Shown here: positions 1-7,566 of the stretch, piece by piece | How the letters are laid out: each line of letters starts with the position of its first letter | How positions within the stretch are numbered: position 1 is the first letter of the stretch | Origin: Fontibacterium sp038145245 | GTDB taxonomy: Bacteria > Pseudomonadota > Alphaproteobacteria > Pelagibacterales > Pelagibacteraceae | Assembly: GCA_038145245.1 (NCBI GenBank) | Contig: JAYQPI010000029.1 | Span: forward strand, 1-11,684 | DNA: 11,684 nt | Reading direction: 5' to 3' | The notes under the pieces: generated by a model | What the model was told of the DNA's origin: nothing | The model's input: only the letters and a program-made list of their open reading frames with translations | The model's database searches: none | Made by a program: the position numbers and the translations under genes

Positions 1-960
1 TTAAAATACTTTGTTTTAGGCTCTTTATCTTCAGGTCTCTTATTATATGGTTGTTCGTTAGTTTATGGATTTACAGGTTCAGTGGATTATTCAGAAATTG
101 CAAAAGTTGCAACAGAACATAGCGGAGCTTTAAAGTTTGGATTAGTTTTTATTCTATGTGGAATAGCATTTAAGGTATCTGCAGTTCCATTTCATATGTG
201 GGCTCCAGATGTTTATGAAGGTTCACCTACATCTGTTACAACATTTTTTGCTATGGCTCCCAAAGTTGCAGCTATCGCAGCTTTAATAAAATTTTTAAAC
301 GTCCCATATGCAAATTTCATCAGTGAATGGAAAACTATTATTATTGTTCTGTCGATTGCATCTATGTTTCTTGGAGCCGTTGCTGCTATTGGCCAAAGTA
401 ATTTGAAACGACTGATGGCTTTTAGCTCTATCGGCCATGTTGGTTTTATACTTGCAGGACTTGCAATTGCTACACCTCAGTCATTAAGCGCTGTTTTAGT
501 TTATATAGTTATTTACGTTTTTATGAATATTGGTGTTTTTGCTTGCATTATGTCTTTAAATAGAAATGGAGTTTATTTTGAAAATATTTCTGATTTATCG
601 GGACTTTCAAAACATCATCCTCTTATTGCTGTTTGTTTGACAATATTAACGTTTTCACTTGCAGGAATACCTCCACTTGCAGGTTTTTTTGCAAAATTTT
701 ATATTTTCTTAGCTATCATCCAACAAAAAATTTACTATCTTGCAGTTATTGGTTTGTTGTCTGCTGTAATTGCAGCATTTTATTATCTTAGAATTATAAA
801 AGTTATCTATTTTGATGCAGCTAAAGAAAGTTATAGTAAAGATTATAGCTATGGCTTGAAATTTTCAATAATTGTTTCAACCGTTGTTATATTATTTTAT
901 TTTATCGATCCATCCTCACTTAATACAATTGTAGAAAGTATTACAAAAAATATTAAATAA
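1..960 (+). CDS. nuoN: NADH-quinone oxidoreductase subunit N, C-terminal part (5' end outside window)
   Basis: NuoN is one of the three antiporter-like, proton-pumping membrane subunits of respiratory complex I, in the inner membrane. The frame is open from base 1, so the gene starts upstream; 319 codons are visible, about two thirds of a usual NuoN of roughly 480 residues. A GTG at 82 is an internal valine codon, since the upstream residues (KYFVLGSLSSGLLLYG) are typical NuoN sequence. Recognisable family segments are FHMWAPDVYEGSP (visible residues 64-76), IGQSNLKRLMAFSSIGHVGF (130-149) and AGIPPLAGFFAKFY (221-234). Lysines at visible residues 58, 88 and 232 sit at spacings fitting the proton-channel lysines of E. 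coli NuoN (K217, K247, K395, from memory), which suggests a working pump. Several hydrophobic helices run through the fragment. Its TAA stop directly abuts the birA ATG. NuoN normally ends the nuo operon, so the genes downstream may be transcribed as its tail. Confidence 0.97.
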   Translation, partial: LKYFVLGSLSSGLLLYGCSLVYGFTGSVDYSEIAKVATEHSGALKFGLVFILCGIAFKVSAVPFHMWAPDVYEGSPTSVTTFFAMAPKVAAIAALIKFLNVPYANFISEWKTIIIVLSIASMFLGAVAAIGQSNLKRLMAFSSIGHVGFILAGLAIATPQSLSAVLVYIVIYVFMNIGVFACIMSLNRNGVYFENISDLSGLSKHHPLIAVCLTILTFSLAGIPPLAGFFAKFYIFLAIIQQKIYYLAVIGLLSAVIAAFYYLRIIKVIYFDAAKESYSKDYSYGLKFSIIVSTVVILFYFIDPSSLNTIVESITKNIK

Positions 961-1659
961 ATGAATCTGCCTATTTTTAATTTTACAAAAATAGAGAGCA
1001 CAAATGATTTTGCGAAATCATTAATTACTAAACATAAAATTTTTAAGGGAATTGTTATTGCCGATGAACAAACTAAAGGTCGTGGTACATATGGTAATCA
1101 TTGGAGTTCTCCAAAAGGAAATTTATACTTCACTATATTTTTTCCAATATTGAGAAATAATTTAAAAAAGATTCAGTTCCTCGTGCAATTACAAATTAAA
1201 AATATTTTAAAAACTTATAATATTAAAAATATTGCTTTAAAATGGCCTAATGATCTTTATATTAATGCCAAAAAAGTTTGTGGAATTTTACAGGAAAGTA
1301 TTATTTTTGGTAAATTTTATTTAATTATAGGTATAGGTATTAATGTAAAATCTTCCCCAAGAATTAAAAAGTATCCAACGACATTCTTAAATAAGGAAAC
1401 AAAGAAAAAAATTAATTTAAATGAACTAGTAGAAAAGCTAAAAAATGCTTTTACAGTTAATATTATTAATAAAAAATATTCATTTAAAAAGATCTCTGCA
1501 AATTGGAATAAATATGCTTTATATAAAAACAAGTTTATAAATTTTGAATTAAACAATAGGATTTATAAAGGTATTTTTAAAGGTATTAATAACAACGGTG
1601 CTTTAATTTTAGAGCATAATAATCACAAAGATTATTTTACGCATGGTAGGATAGTTTGA
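961..1659 (+). CDS. birA: Biotin--[acetyl-CoA-carboxylase] ligase, lacking the DNA-binding domain
   Basis: This enzyme activates biotin with ATP to biotinyl-AMP and attaches it to the carrier lysine of biotin carboxylases such as the AccB subunit of acetyl-CoA carboxylase, in the cytoplasm. The catalytic domain is clear: GRGTYGNHW at residues 40-48 (biotinyl-AMP loop), SPKGNLYFT at 50-58, KWPND at 94-98, the catalytic-type lysine K105 ahead of GILQES, and IIGIGINV at 122-129. A small C-terminal domain (about 185-232) ends in HGRIV. At 232 residues it lacks the N-terminal helix-turn-helix of E. coli BirA (about 320 residues), so it should be a ligase only and not a biotin-operon repressor. The ATG follows the nuoN stop with no spacer and no visible Shine-Dalgarno, which suggests translational coupling. 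The protein is 15% lysine (35 of 232), and stretches of the gene drop to about 15% G+C, well below rnj or dnaE. Confidence 0.95.
   Translation: MNLPIFNFTKIESTNDFAKSLITKHKIFKGIVIADEQTKGRGTYGNHWSSPKGNLYFTIFFPILRNNLKKIQFLVQLQIKNILKTYNIKNIALKWPNDLYINAKKVCGILQESIIFGKFYLIIGIGINVKSSPRIKKYPTTFLNKETKKKINLNELVEKLKNAFTVNIINKKYSFKKISANWNKYALYKNKFINFELNNRIYKGIFKGINNNGALILEHNNHKDYFTHGRIV
1647..1651 (+). promoter_or_regulatory. Ribosome binding site for coaX (supports a TTG start)
   Basis: TAGGA lies four bases before the TTG at 1656-1658. It supports this TTG as the coaX start. The start is also fixed by the protein: the phosphate-binding DIGNTN motif must lie within the first dozen residues, and no nearer ATG or GTG allows that. 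Confidence 0.6.
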
Positions 1660-2417
1660 ATTATTTAATTATCGACATTGGTAATACAAATGTAGATTTT
1701 GTTAATTTTAATATATTAACTAATAAATTTTCTAATAGTTTTACAGTAGACACCGCAGATATTTTAAAAGGACACTTTAAAGTTATTGATAAAAAAGTTA
1801 AAAAAAATTTTTACAAAAAAGCTATATGTTCAAGTGTTGTTCCTGAGGTTTTTAATCGTTTAAAAATAAATTTAAAAAAAAAGAATATTCACTTAATTGA
1901 AATTAAAAATAATAATATAAAACTACCTGTTAAAATTAAAATTAATAAGCCTAAACAAGTTGGTTCTGATCGTATAGTAAATTCCATTGCTGCTTTTAAG
2001 ATTTATAAAAGAGATTCAATTATTATTGATTTTGGTACTGCTACAACTTTCGATGTTATAGTTAAGAATGTTTATTTAGGCGGAATGATAACGCCTGGAA
2101 TCAATCTGTCATTAAAGGTCTTAAAAGAAGCAACTGCTAAGCTGCCATTAATAAAATTAAAAAAAACCACTAAATATATTGGTAAAGATACAAAGACGGC
2201 GATGAATAACGGTATGTATTGGGGTTATATTGGTTTAATTAAAGAACTAGTGAATAAAATTATGAAAGAAACAAATAAGAAGTACCTCGTTATATTTACT
2301 GGAGGACTTGCAAATATTTTCTTTTCCTCATTTCCTTTCAAAAACAAAGTTATTGATCAGCAAATAACACTTAAAGGTGTAGCTGAAATTTTAAAATTTA
2401 ATCTAAAAAATATTTAA
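1656..2417 (+). CDS. coaX: Type III pantothenate kinase
   Basis: CoaX phosphorylates pantothenate to 4'-phosphopantothenate, the first committed step of coenzyme A synthesis, in the cytoplasm. It belongs to the ASKHA fold and is unrelated to CoaA. The 253 residues match the family's usual length. Visible motifs are the phosphate loop DIGNTN at 7-12, the GxDR-type VGSDR at 102-106 (D105 is the expected catalytic base), DFGTATTFD at 125-133 (D125 in the cation and phosphate site), GGMITPG at 142-148 and VIFTGG at 212-217. The start is TTG at 1656, overlapping the birA stop in the four bases TTGA, so it is probably reached by ribosomes finishing birA. The last base of its TAA is the first base of the RNase J ATG. 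The coding sequence is very A-rich, including a nine-A run at 1874-1882 that reads in frame as lysines. The birA-coaX pairing is common, since both load cofactors. Confidence 0.97.
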   Translation: MNYLIIDIGNTNVDFVNFNILTNKFSNSFTVDTADILKGHFKVIDKKVKKNFYKKAICSSVVPEVFNRLKINLKKKNIHLIEIKNNNIKLPVKIKINKPKQVGSDRIVNSIAAFKIYKRDSIIIDFGTATTFDVIVKNVYLGGMITPGINLSLKVLKEATAKLPLIKLKKTTKYIGKDTKTAMNNGMYWGYIGLIKELVNKIMKETNKKYLVIFTGGLANIFFSSFPFKNKVIDQQITLKGVAEILKFNLKNI

Positions 2418-4087
2418 TGGTCAAAGGTGGAAAAGAGCTAGTTTATTGCTCTCTAGGTGGAGCAGGAGAGATCGGTATGAATTTGAATTTATTTGGCTAC
2501 GGTAAGCCAAGTGAATACAAATGGATTATCGTTGATATTGGAGTTACTTTTTCAGATGATAATATTCCAGGTATCGAAGTTATTTTGCCTAACCCAGAAT
2601 TTATTGCAAATCAAAAAGATAATTTACTAGGTATTGTTTTGACCCATGCTCATGAGGATCATGTTGGTGCAATTGCTCATTTGTGGCCAATGTTAGAATG
2701 TCCAATCTATGCAACTCCATTTACCGCGGCCATTGTTAGAGAAAAATTCAAAGAATTAAAAATTAATATAGGTAATCATTTAAAAATTGTTGAATTAGGT
2801 GGAAATGTAAAATTAGGACCTTTTGATATTGATTACGTAACACTAACTCATTCAATTCTAGAACCAAATGGACTTGCAATTAAAACGCCCGAAGGTGTTG
2901 TTTTGCACACAGCGGATTGGAAAATTGATGATGATCCTTTAATTGGTGAAAAAACTGACGTTAAAAAATTAACAGAACTTGGAAAAAATGGCGTTCTTGC
3001 AATGGTTTGTGATTCTACAAATATTTTTAATTTAGGAACTTCAGGGTCAGAAATTTTAGTAAGAACAGGTCTTTTAACTATTTTAGAAAAGATGAAAAAT
3101 AGAATTGTTATTACATCTTTTGCATCGAACGTTGCAAGGATGGAAACAGTATTTAAAGTTGCAGAAAAAATCGGCAGGCAAGTTTGTTTAGTTGGAAGGT
3201 CGATGAATAGAATTTATCAGCTGGCAAGACAGTGCAATTATTTACAAGATATAAAAGTTCCAATTGACGTTAGAGATTCAAAAAAAATACCTAAAAATAA
3301 AATTGTATTTCTTTGCACAGGTTCTCAAGGAGAGCAAAGAGCTGCATTAGCAAGAATTGCAAATGGAACTCATCCAGATGTGCATTTAGAAAAGGAAGAT
3401 AATGTTATTTTCTCTTCACGAATTATTCCAGGAAATGAAAAAAAATTATTTAAGATTTTTAATGATTTTTCTAAGAACAATATTAACGTTTTATCGGAGG
3501 AGAATTCTATGATCCATGTCTCTGGACATCCTGCTCGTGATGATCTTAAAAAAATGTATTCATGGGTTAAACCTAAAATATTAATTCCTGTTCATGGTGA
3601 GCATAGACACATTGCGGAACATATTAAGTTTGCAAACGAAATGGGCGTAAAATTTCCAATTAAAGTAAGCAATGGTGACATCATAAGACTTTCCCCAGGA
3701 GAACCTGAAGTAGTAGATAAAGTTACATGGGGAAGAATTTACTTAGATGGCAAAGTTTTAATTGATAACGATTCTTCTGTTTTAAAAGAGAGAAGAAATA
3801 TTGCAGCAAATGGATATATGGAAATTACAGTATTAATATCTAAAAATGGGCAGATCAAAAATAATCCAATTATTAGTCTAAAAGGAATTCCATTATTTGA
3901 AGAGGATGTAGGTGAAATTGAATATGATTTAGAGGATGTGGTGATGAATACCTGTAAAACTTTTAATTTAAATAATTCAAAACAAGAAAAAAATTTAATT
4001 GATACTTTAAAAGGTAATTGCAGAAAATTAATTAATGAAAAATCAGGAAAAAAACCTTTAGTGAATATTAATTTAGTTAGACTTTAA
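2417..4087 (+). CDS. rnj: Ribonuclease J (metallo-beta-lactamase / beta-CASP nuclease)
   Basis: RNase J is a zinc-dependent 5'-to-3' exoribonuclease, also endonucleolytic in some bacteria, acting in RNA maturation and decay. The 556 residues match the family. The metallo-beta-lactamase core shows SLGGAGEIG (12-20), the zinc motif THAHEDH (76-82: H77, H79, D81, H82), H145 in LTHS, D167 in HTADW and H393 in PVHGEHRH. The beta-CASP part shows DSTN (199-202), TSFASNVARM (233-242), the GSQGE loop (302-306) and SGHPARDD (369-376). A C-terminal RNase J domain follows from about 450. These features separate it from small MBL hydrolases and from beta-CASP CPSF-type proteins. The ATG shares one base with the coaX stop, with no clear Shine-Dalgarno, so it is likely translationally coupled. 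Alphaproteobacteria usually carry RNase J as well as RNase E. Base composition is nearer to 35-45% G+C in conserved parts, unlike the upstream pair. Confidence 0.95.
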   Translation: MVKGGKELVYCSLGGAGEIGMNLNLFGYGKPSEYKWIIVDIGVTFSDDNIPGIEVILPNPEFIANQKDNLLGIVLTHAHEDHVGAIAHLWPMLECPIYATPFTAAIVREKFKELKINIGNHLKIVELGGNVKLGPFDIDYVTLTHSILEPNGLAIKTPEGVVLHTADWKIDDDPLIGEKTDVKKLTELGKNGVLAMVCDSTNIFNLGTSGSEILVRTGLLTILEKMKNRIVITSFASNVARMETVFKVAEKIGRQVCLVGRSMNRIYQLARQCNYLQDIKVPIDVRDSKKIPKNKIVFLCTGSQGEQRAALARIANGTHPDVHLEKEDNVIFSSRIIPGNEKKLFKIFNDFSKNNINVLSEENSMIHVSGHPARDDLKKMYSWVKPKILIPVHGEHRHIAEHIKFANEMGVKFPIKVSNGDIIRLSPGEPEVVDKVTWGRIYLDGKVLIDNDSSVLKERRNIAANGYMEITVLISKNGQIKNNPIISLKGIPLFEEDVGEIEYDLEDVVMNTCKTFNLNNSKQEKNLIDTLKGNCRKLINEKSGKKPLVNINLVRL

Positions 4088-4090
4088 CTT

Positions 4091-4342
4091 ATGTCGATAA
4101 CAGGCGGTATTATTATTTATGTAAATTTATGGATGGTGATTTTATTTATGGTATTACCCTTCGGCGTTAAAAATCAAATTGATTCACCTAATTTTCAAAA
4201 AGGCACTGATCCTGGGGCACCAATTGAATCAAAAATGAAAATGAAGATTTTAATAACTACGCTTATAACCACGATTATTTTTTCTTTAATATTTGCTTTA
4301 GACAAATTAGATTTGTTTTATATAAGAAAAATATTATTTTAA
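4091..4342 (+). CDS. DUF1467 family small membrane protein, function unknown
   Basis: This 83-residue protein has two predicted membrane helices (about residues 5-24 and 52-70) joined by a short loop. The loop carries the family signature LPFGV (22-26) and GTDPGAP (38-44). I recognise this as the DUF1467 pattern, an alphaproteobacterial family with no established function. A lysine-rich stretch (ESKMKMK, 46-52) just before the second helix and a basic end (YIRKILF) suggest cytoplasmic positive charges. It starts three bases after the RNase J stop, and its own TAA shares a base with the proS ATG, so it is embedded in the operon and probably co-translated. Conserved placement between RNase J and proS is what I would expect in alphaproteobacteria, but it does not prove a role in RNA decay or tRNA charging. 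The gene call is secure from frame, spacing and motif; the role is unknown. Confidence 0.85.
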   Translation: MSITGGIIIYVNLWMVILFMVLPFGVKNQIDSPNFQKGTDPGAPIESKMKMKILITTLITTIIFSLIFALDKLDLFYIRKILF

Positions 4343-5664
4343 TGTTGATTTCAAAGTTATTTTTTCCTGTTCTTAGAGAAGTCTCAGCTGATGCAAAACT
4401 AAAGTCGCATCAAATTATGCTTAAAGCCGGTATGATTAGGCAAAGTGCAGCTGGAATCTATTCATGGTTGCCTTTGGGACATAAAGTTTTAAAAAAAATT
4501 GAACAAATTGTTAGAGAAGAACAAGATAATGTAGGCGCTCAAGAAATGTTAATGCCAACTATTCAATCAGCAGATATTTGGAAAGAAAGTGGTAGATACG
4601 ATGATTATGGTCAGGAAATGCTTAGGATTAAAGATCGAGGCGATCGGGAGTTATTATATGGACCAACTAATGAAGAACTTATCACTGAGATTTTTAGAGA
4701 CAATGTAAGGTCTTACAAATCTTTGCCTTTAATTCTTTATCATATTCAGTGGAAATTTAGAGATGAAATCAGACCAAGATTTGGAGTCATGCGATGCAGA
4801 GAATTTTTAATGAAGGATTCTTATTCATTCGACCTTAATAAGGAAGATGCAATTAAGTCTTATAATAAAATGTTTTATGCATATCTTAGAACGTTTACTC
4901 GATTAGAGTTAAAAGCATTACCGCTTCGTGCAAGTTCAGGACCCATTGGAGGTGACGCCTCTCACGAATTTATTATTCTAGCAGATACAGGAGAAAGTCA
5001 GGTTTATTTAGATAAATCATTGCTTAATATTGATGTGAATAGTTTTGATAATTCTGAAGCTTCTATTAATAAAATGATTACAGCATTTTCAACACCTTAT
5101 AGCGCAACTGATGAAAAGCATTCTGAAGAAGAATTTAATAAAAAAGTTTCAAAAGAAAATCAGTTAGCAACTAAAGGAATTGAAGTTGGTCATATTTTTT
5201 ATTTTGGTAACAAATATTCAAAACCTATGAAAGCAAACGTTTTAAATAAAGAAGGTAAGAATGTGAATGTTGAAATGGGATCTTATGGAATTGGAGTTTC
5301 AAGGCTTGTAGCAGCAGTAATTGAAGCAAAATGTATCGAAGGCGTTATGAAGTGGCCATTTGAGATATCTCCATTTGATATTGCAGTTATTCCTCTTAAT
5401 AATAAATCAGATAGCGCACCTTTAGATAAGGCTCGTAAAATTTATGAAACTTTACTAAATAATTCCATTGATGCTATTTTAGATGACACTCTTGAAAGTC
5501 CATCTAGTAAATTTAAAAATTTTGATCTAATAGGAATTCCTTATCAAATTATCATCGGTTCAAAAAGTAATGATGATAAACTAGAATTTAAAGAGCTAAA
5601 CGCAAAAACAGAAATGTTAACAATTGAAGAGATAATTAAAAAAATAAAAAAATTAAAAGGCTAA
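4342..5664 (+). CDS. proS: Prolyl-tRNA synthetase, short form without editing domain
   Basis: ProRS is a cytoplasmic class II synthetase that charges tRNA-Pro with proline. At 440 residues it is the compact alphaproteobacterial form. E. coli ProRS is about 570 residues and carries an INS editing domain of about 180 residues between motifs 2 and 3; here that interval is only about 160 residues in all. Visible parts are SAAGIYSWLPLGHKVL (35-50), GPTNEE (107-112), motif 2 FRDEIRPRFGVMRCREF (139-155), motif 3 GSYGIGVSR (313-321) and an anticodon-binding domain from about 342, with the DDTLESPSSKF and DLIGIPYQIIIG segments (381-406). The ATG at 4342 shares its A with the stop of the preceding gene and has no Shine-Dalgarno. 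By family knowledge, proofreading of Ala-tRNA-Pro would need a free-standing trans-editing protein encoded elsewhere. Confidence 0.98.
   Translation: MLISKLFFPVLREVSADAKLKSHQIMLKAGMIRQSAAGIYSWLPLGHKVLKKIEQIVREEQDNVGAQEMLMPTIQSADIWKESGRYDDYGQEMLRIKDRGDRELLYGPTNEELITEIFRDNVRSYKSLPLILYHIQWKFRDEIRPRFGVMRCREFLMKDSYSFDLNKEDAIKSYNKMFYAYLRTFTRLELKALPLRASSGPIGGDASHEFIILADTGESQVYLDKSLLNIDVNSFDNSEASINKMITAFSTPYSATDEKHSEEEFNKKVSKENQLATKGIEVGHIFYFGNKYSKPMKANVLNKEGKNVNVEMGSYGIGVSRLVAAVIEAKCIEGVMKWPFEISPFDIAVIPLNNKSDSAPLDKARKIYETLLNNSIDAILDDTLESPSSKFKNFDLIGIPYQIIIGSKSNDDKLEFKELNAKTEMLTIEEIIKKIKKLKG
5655..5660 (+). promoter_or_regulatory. Ribosome binding site for lolC (supports a TTG start)
   Basis: AAAAGG lies five bases before the TTG at 5666-5668 and is one of the few clear Shine-Dalgarno-like sites in this operon. 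It supports TTG as the start. The next in-frame ATG codes for the methionine within VMSVMNGF, inside the first membrane helix, and would destroy the N-terminus. Confidence 0.6.
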
Positions 5665-5665
5665 A

Positions 5666-6889
5666 TTGATTTCCGCTGCAGAATTATTAATAATTAAAAA
5701 TTATATTCGATCAAAAAAAAAGGATAGTTTTTTAAAAATTATCTCCATTTTTTCTTTTCTTGGAATAGCTATTGGGGTTGCAACTCTTATTATTGTTATG
5801 TCAGTAATGAATGGGTTTAGAGCTGAATTATTTAATAAACTTTTAAAGTTTAATCCTCATATTATTGTTCATTCTGTTGGTACTGATGAGTTAAATATTC
5901 CTAAATTAACTCAGTTTTTTAATGAAAGAAAAATTGAAGTTAAAAGCATTAGAAAAGTTATTAAAGCTCAAGGGTTATTAATTTCAGAAAGAACTAACTC
6001 TGGAATTGGAATTATTGGAATTAATAAAGAAGACTTACTCAAGGACGAGTTTGCCAAAGATTTAACTGGTTATGAGAAGGGCTCAGTTATCATCGGTACA
6101 GCCTTGGCAGATAAACTTGGAATTGCGAAAAATAATAAGATTAATGTACTTTCGGCAAATAATGTTTCAACGCCATTTGGTAAATTACCTCAACAATTCA
6201 CATATAAAGTAGCCTCTACATTCTCAAGCGGAGTTTCAGAGTTAGATTATAACTACATTTTTATTCCCTATAGTGATGCTTTAGAATTTATTAAAAATAA
6301 TAAAAATCTTATATCTGTAGATATTAAGATTAAAGACGTTCATAACGTTGATTTTTATAAAAAAGAATTACAGAAAAATTTTCAAAATTATTACTTCACA
6401 ACATGGATTGATAATAATCAAACATTCTTTGATGCTCTATTAGTTGAGCGTAATGTGATGTTTATTATCTTAACACTTATTATTATTGTTGCTGCATTTA
6501 ATATTGTAACTGGCATGACAATTTTGGTTAAAAATAAAACTAAAGAGATTGCAATTTTTAACACTCTCGGAATGTCTAAGTTTTCTATTTCAAAAATCTT
6601 TTTTATTATGGGATCTTTTATTGGAATTACAGGAACTATATTTGGAGTAATTCTTGGGATAGTTTTTGCTTACAACATAGAAGCTATCAGACAATTTGTA
6701 AGCTTTATTTTTCATGTAAGAGTTTTTCCTCCTGAGATTTATTTTTTAAGCAAAATGCCATCATTAATAGATTTTAAATCAGTTCTTATTATCTGTTTAT
6801 TTTCAGTGTTGATTACATTCTTTGCAAGTTTATATCCTGCAATCTCAGCTTCTAAACTTAATCCAATTAAAGGATTAAAATATGACTGA
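5666..6889 (+). CDS. lolC: Lipoprotein-releasing ABC transporter permease, LolC/LolE family
   Basis: This is the inner-membrane permease of the Lol system, which extracts mature outer-membrane lipoproteins from the inner membrane and hands them to the periplasmic carrier LolA. The 407 residues have the family layout: a short cytoplasmic start, membrane helix 1 (about 23-48, with FLGIAIGVATLIIVMSVMNGF at 31-51), a large periplasmic domain (about 52-258), then three helices (about 263-287, 308-336 and 370-392). The C-terminal family patterns VFPPEIYFL (353-361) and LYPAISASKLNPIKGLKYD (389-407) are intact. The start is TTG at 5666, one base after the proS stop, with AAAAGG upstream. The gene overlaps lolD by eight bases. 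I cannot tell LolC from LolE. Only one permease gene is next to lolD, so the transporter may be a homodimer, as in LolF-type systems, unless a paralogue lies elsewhere. A nine-A run at 5713-5721 keeps the frame. Confidence 0.93.
   Translation: MISAAELLIIKNYIRSKKKDSFLKIISIFSFLGIAIGVATLIIVMSVMNGFRAELFNKLLKFNPHIIVHSVGTDELNIPKLTQFFNERKIEVKSIRKVIKAQGLLISERTNSGIGIIGINKEDLLKDEFAKDLTGYEKGSVIIGTALADKLGIAKNNKINVLSANNVSTPFGKLPQQFTYKVASTFSSGVSELDYNYIFIPYSDALEFIKNNKNLISVDIKIKDVHNVDFYKKELQKNFQNYYFTTWIDNNQTFFDALLVERNVMFIILTLIIIVAAFNIVTGMTILVKNKTKEIAIFNTLGMSKFSISKIFFIMGSFIGITGTIFGVILGIVFAYNIEAIRQFVSFIFHVRVFPPEIYFLSKMPSLIDFKSVLIICLFSVLITFFASLYPAISASKLNPIKGLKYD
6870..6874 (+). promoter_or_regulatory. Ribosome binding site for lolD, inside lolC
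   Basis: AAGGA ends seven bases before the ATG at 6882. It lies within the last codons of lolC, so lolD can be initiated directly as well as by coupling through the eight-base overlap. This fits two subunits needed in fixed proportion. Confidence 0.5.
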
Positions 6890-7562
6890 TAATTTTTTAC
6901 AGTTAAAAAATATTCAAAAAAAATACATTGATGCCACTAAAAATATCCAAGTTTTAAATGGCATTAATTTATCTTTAAGTAAAAATAATATTGTATCTTT
7001 AATAGGACCTTCTGGTTCTGGTAAATCTACTCTTTTGCATATTTTAGGTTTATTAGAGACCGTTGACCAAGGTGACTATTTTTTTAATGATGTGAATTTA
7101 ATTGATTTAATAGATGATCAAAAAACAGTCTATAGAAGAAAGAGTATTTCAATAGTTTATCAATTTAATAATTTAATTTCTGATCTTCGAGCAATAGATA
7201 ATGTTGTTCTACCTTTGTTAGTTAATAATTTAGATAAAAATCAGTCTTATAATAAAGCTCAGAGCTTACTTGTAAAACTTGGTTTAAAAGAAAGATTAAA
7301 TCACTACCCTCATGAATTATCAGGAGGTGAACAGCAGCGCGTTGCAATCGCAAGAGCTTTAATAAATGAACCTGAACTAATTTTAGCAGATGAACCAACA
7401 GGTAATTTAGATAACAAAACGGCAAATGAAGTCTTTGAAGTACTTTTAAGTTTAAAATCAAAAGAAAGATTAATTGTTTTTGCAACTCATAATAGAGAAT
7501 TGTCTGACAAAGCAGATATTCAGTTAGCTATTCAAGATTCTAATGTTAGAATTTTGAAATAG
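6882..7562 (+). CDS. lolD: Lipoprotein-releasing ABC transporter ATP-binding protein LolD
   Basis: LolD is the cytoplasmic ATPase that powers lipoprotein release by the Lol permease. The 226 residues form one complete nucleotide-binding domain: Walker A GPSGSGKST (42-50), Q-loop glutamine Q94 in VYQFNNL, signature LSGGEQQR (146-153), Walker B LILADE (166-171), D-loop GNLD (174-177) and switch histidine H203 in ATHN. The segment after the Q-loop (YQFNNLISDLRAIDNVVLPL) is close to what I recall of LolD, and it belongs to the wider MacB/LolD class. The neighbour decides the assignment: it overlaps lolC by eight bases (ATGACTGA). FtsE or a MacB-type exporter would be the alternatives, but the adjacent permease has the LolC/E layout and not that of FtsX or MacB. 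Confidence 0.97.
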   Translation: MTDNFLQLKNIQKKYIDATKNIQVLNGINLSLSKNNIVSLIGPSGSGKSTLLHILGLLETVDQGDYFFNDVNLIDLIDDQKTVYRRKSISIVYQFNNLISDLRAIDNVVLPLLVNNLDKNQSYNKAQSLLVKLGLKERLNHYPHELSGGEQQRVAIARALINEPELILADEPTGNLDNKTANEVFEVLLSLKSKERLIVFATHNRELSDKADIQLAIQDSNVRILK

Positions 7563-7566
7563 AAAA

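Noticed and set aside
82..84. GTG as a possible start of a separate gene
   Set aside because: The frame is open from base 1 and upstream codons read as normal NuoN sequence, so this is an internal valine and the gene is simply cut by the window edge.
1317..1556. Minus-strand open frame of 79 codons inside birA
   Set aside because: It lies wholly within birA, whose motifs are clear. The translated product is low-complexity Phe/Leu/Ile, as expected from the reverse strand of an A-rich gene.
1874..1882. Nine-A run in coaX (and a similar one at 5713-5721 in lolC) as a programmed frameshift or slippage site
   Set aside because: Both reading frames continue intact through the run as lysine codons, no useful alternative frame follows, and such runs are expected in DNA this AT-rich.
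7222..7485. Minus-strand open frame of 87 codons inside lolD
   Set aside because: It is antisense to the LolD signature and Walker B region. The Leu-rich product has no recognisable motif and no ribosome site or promoter was seen.
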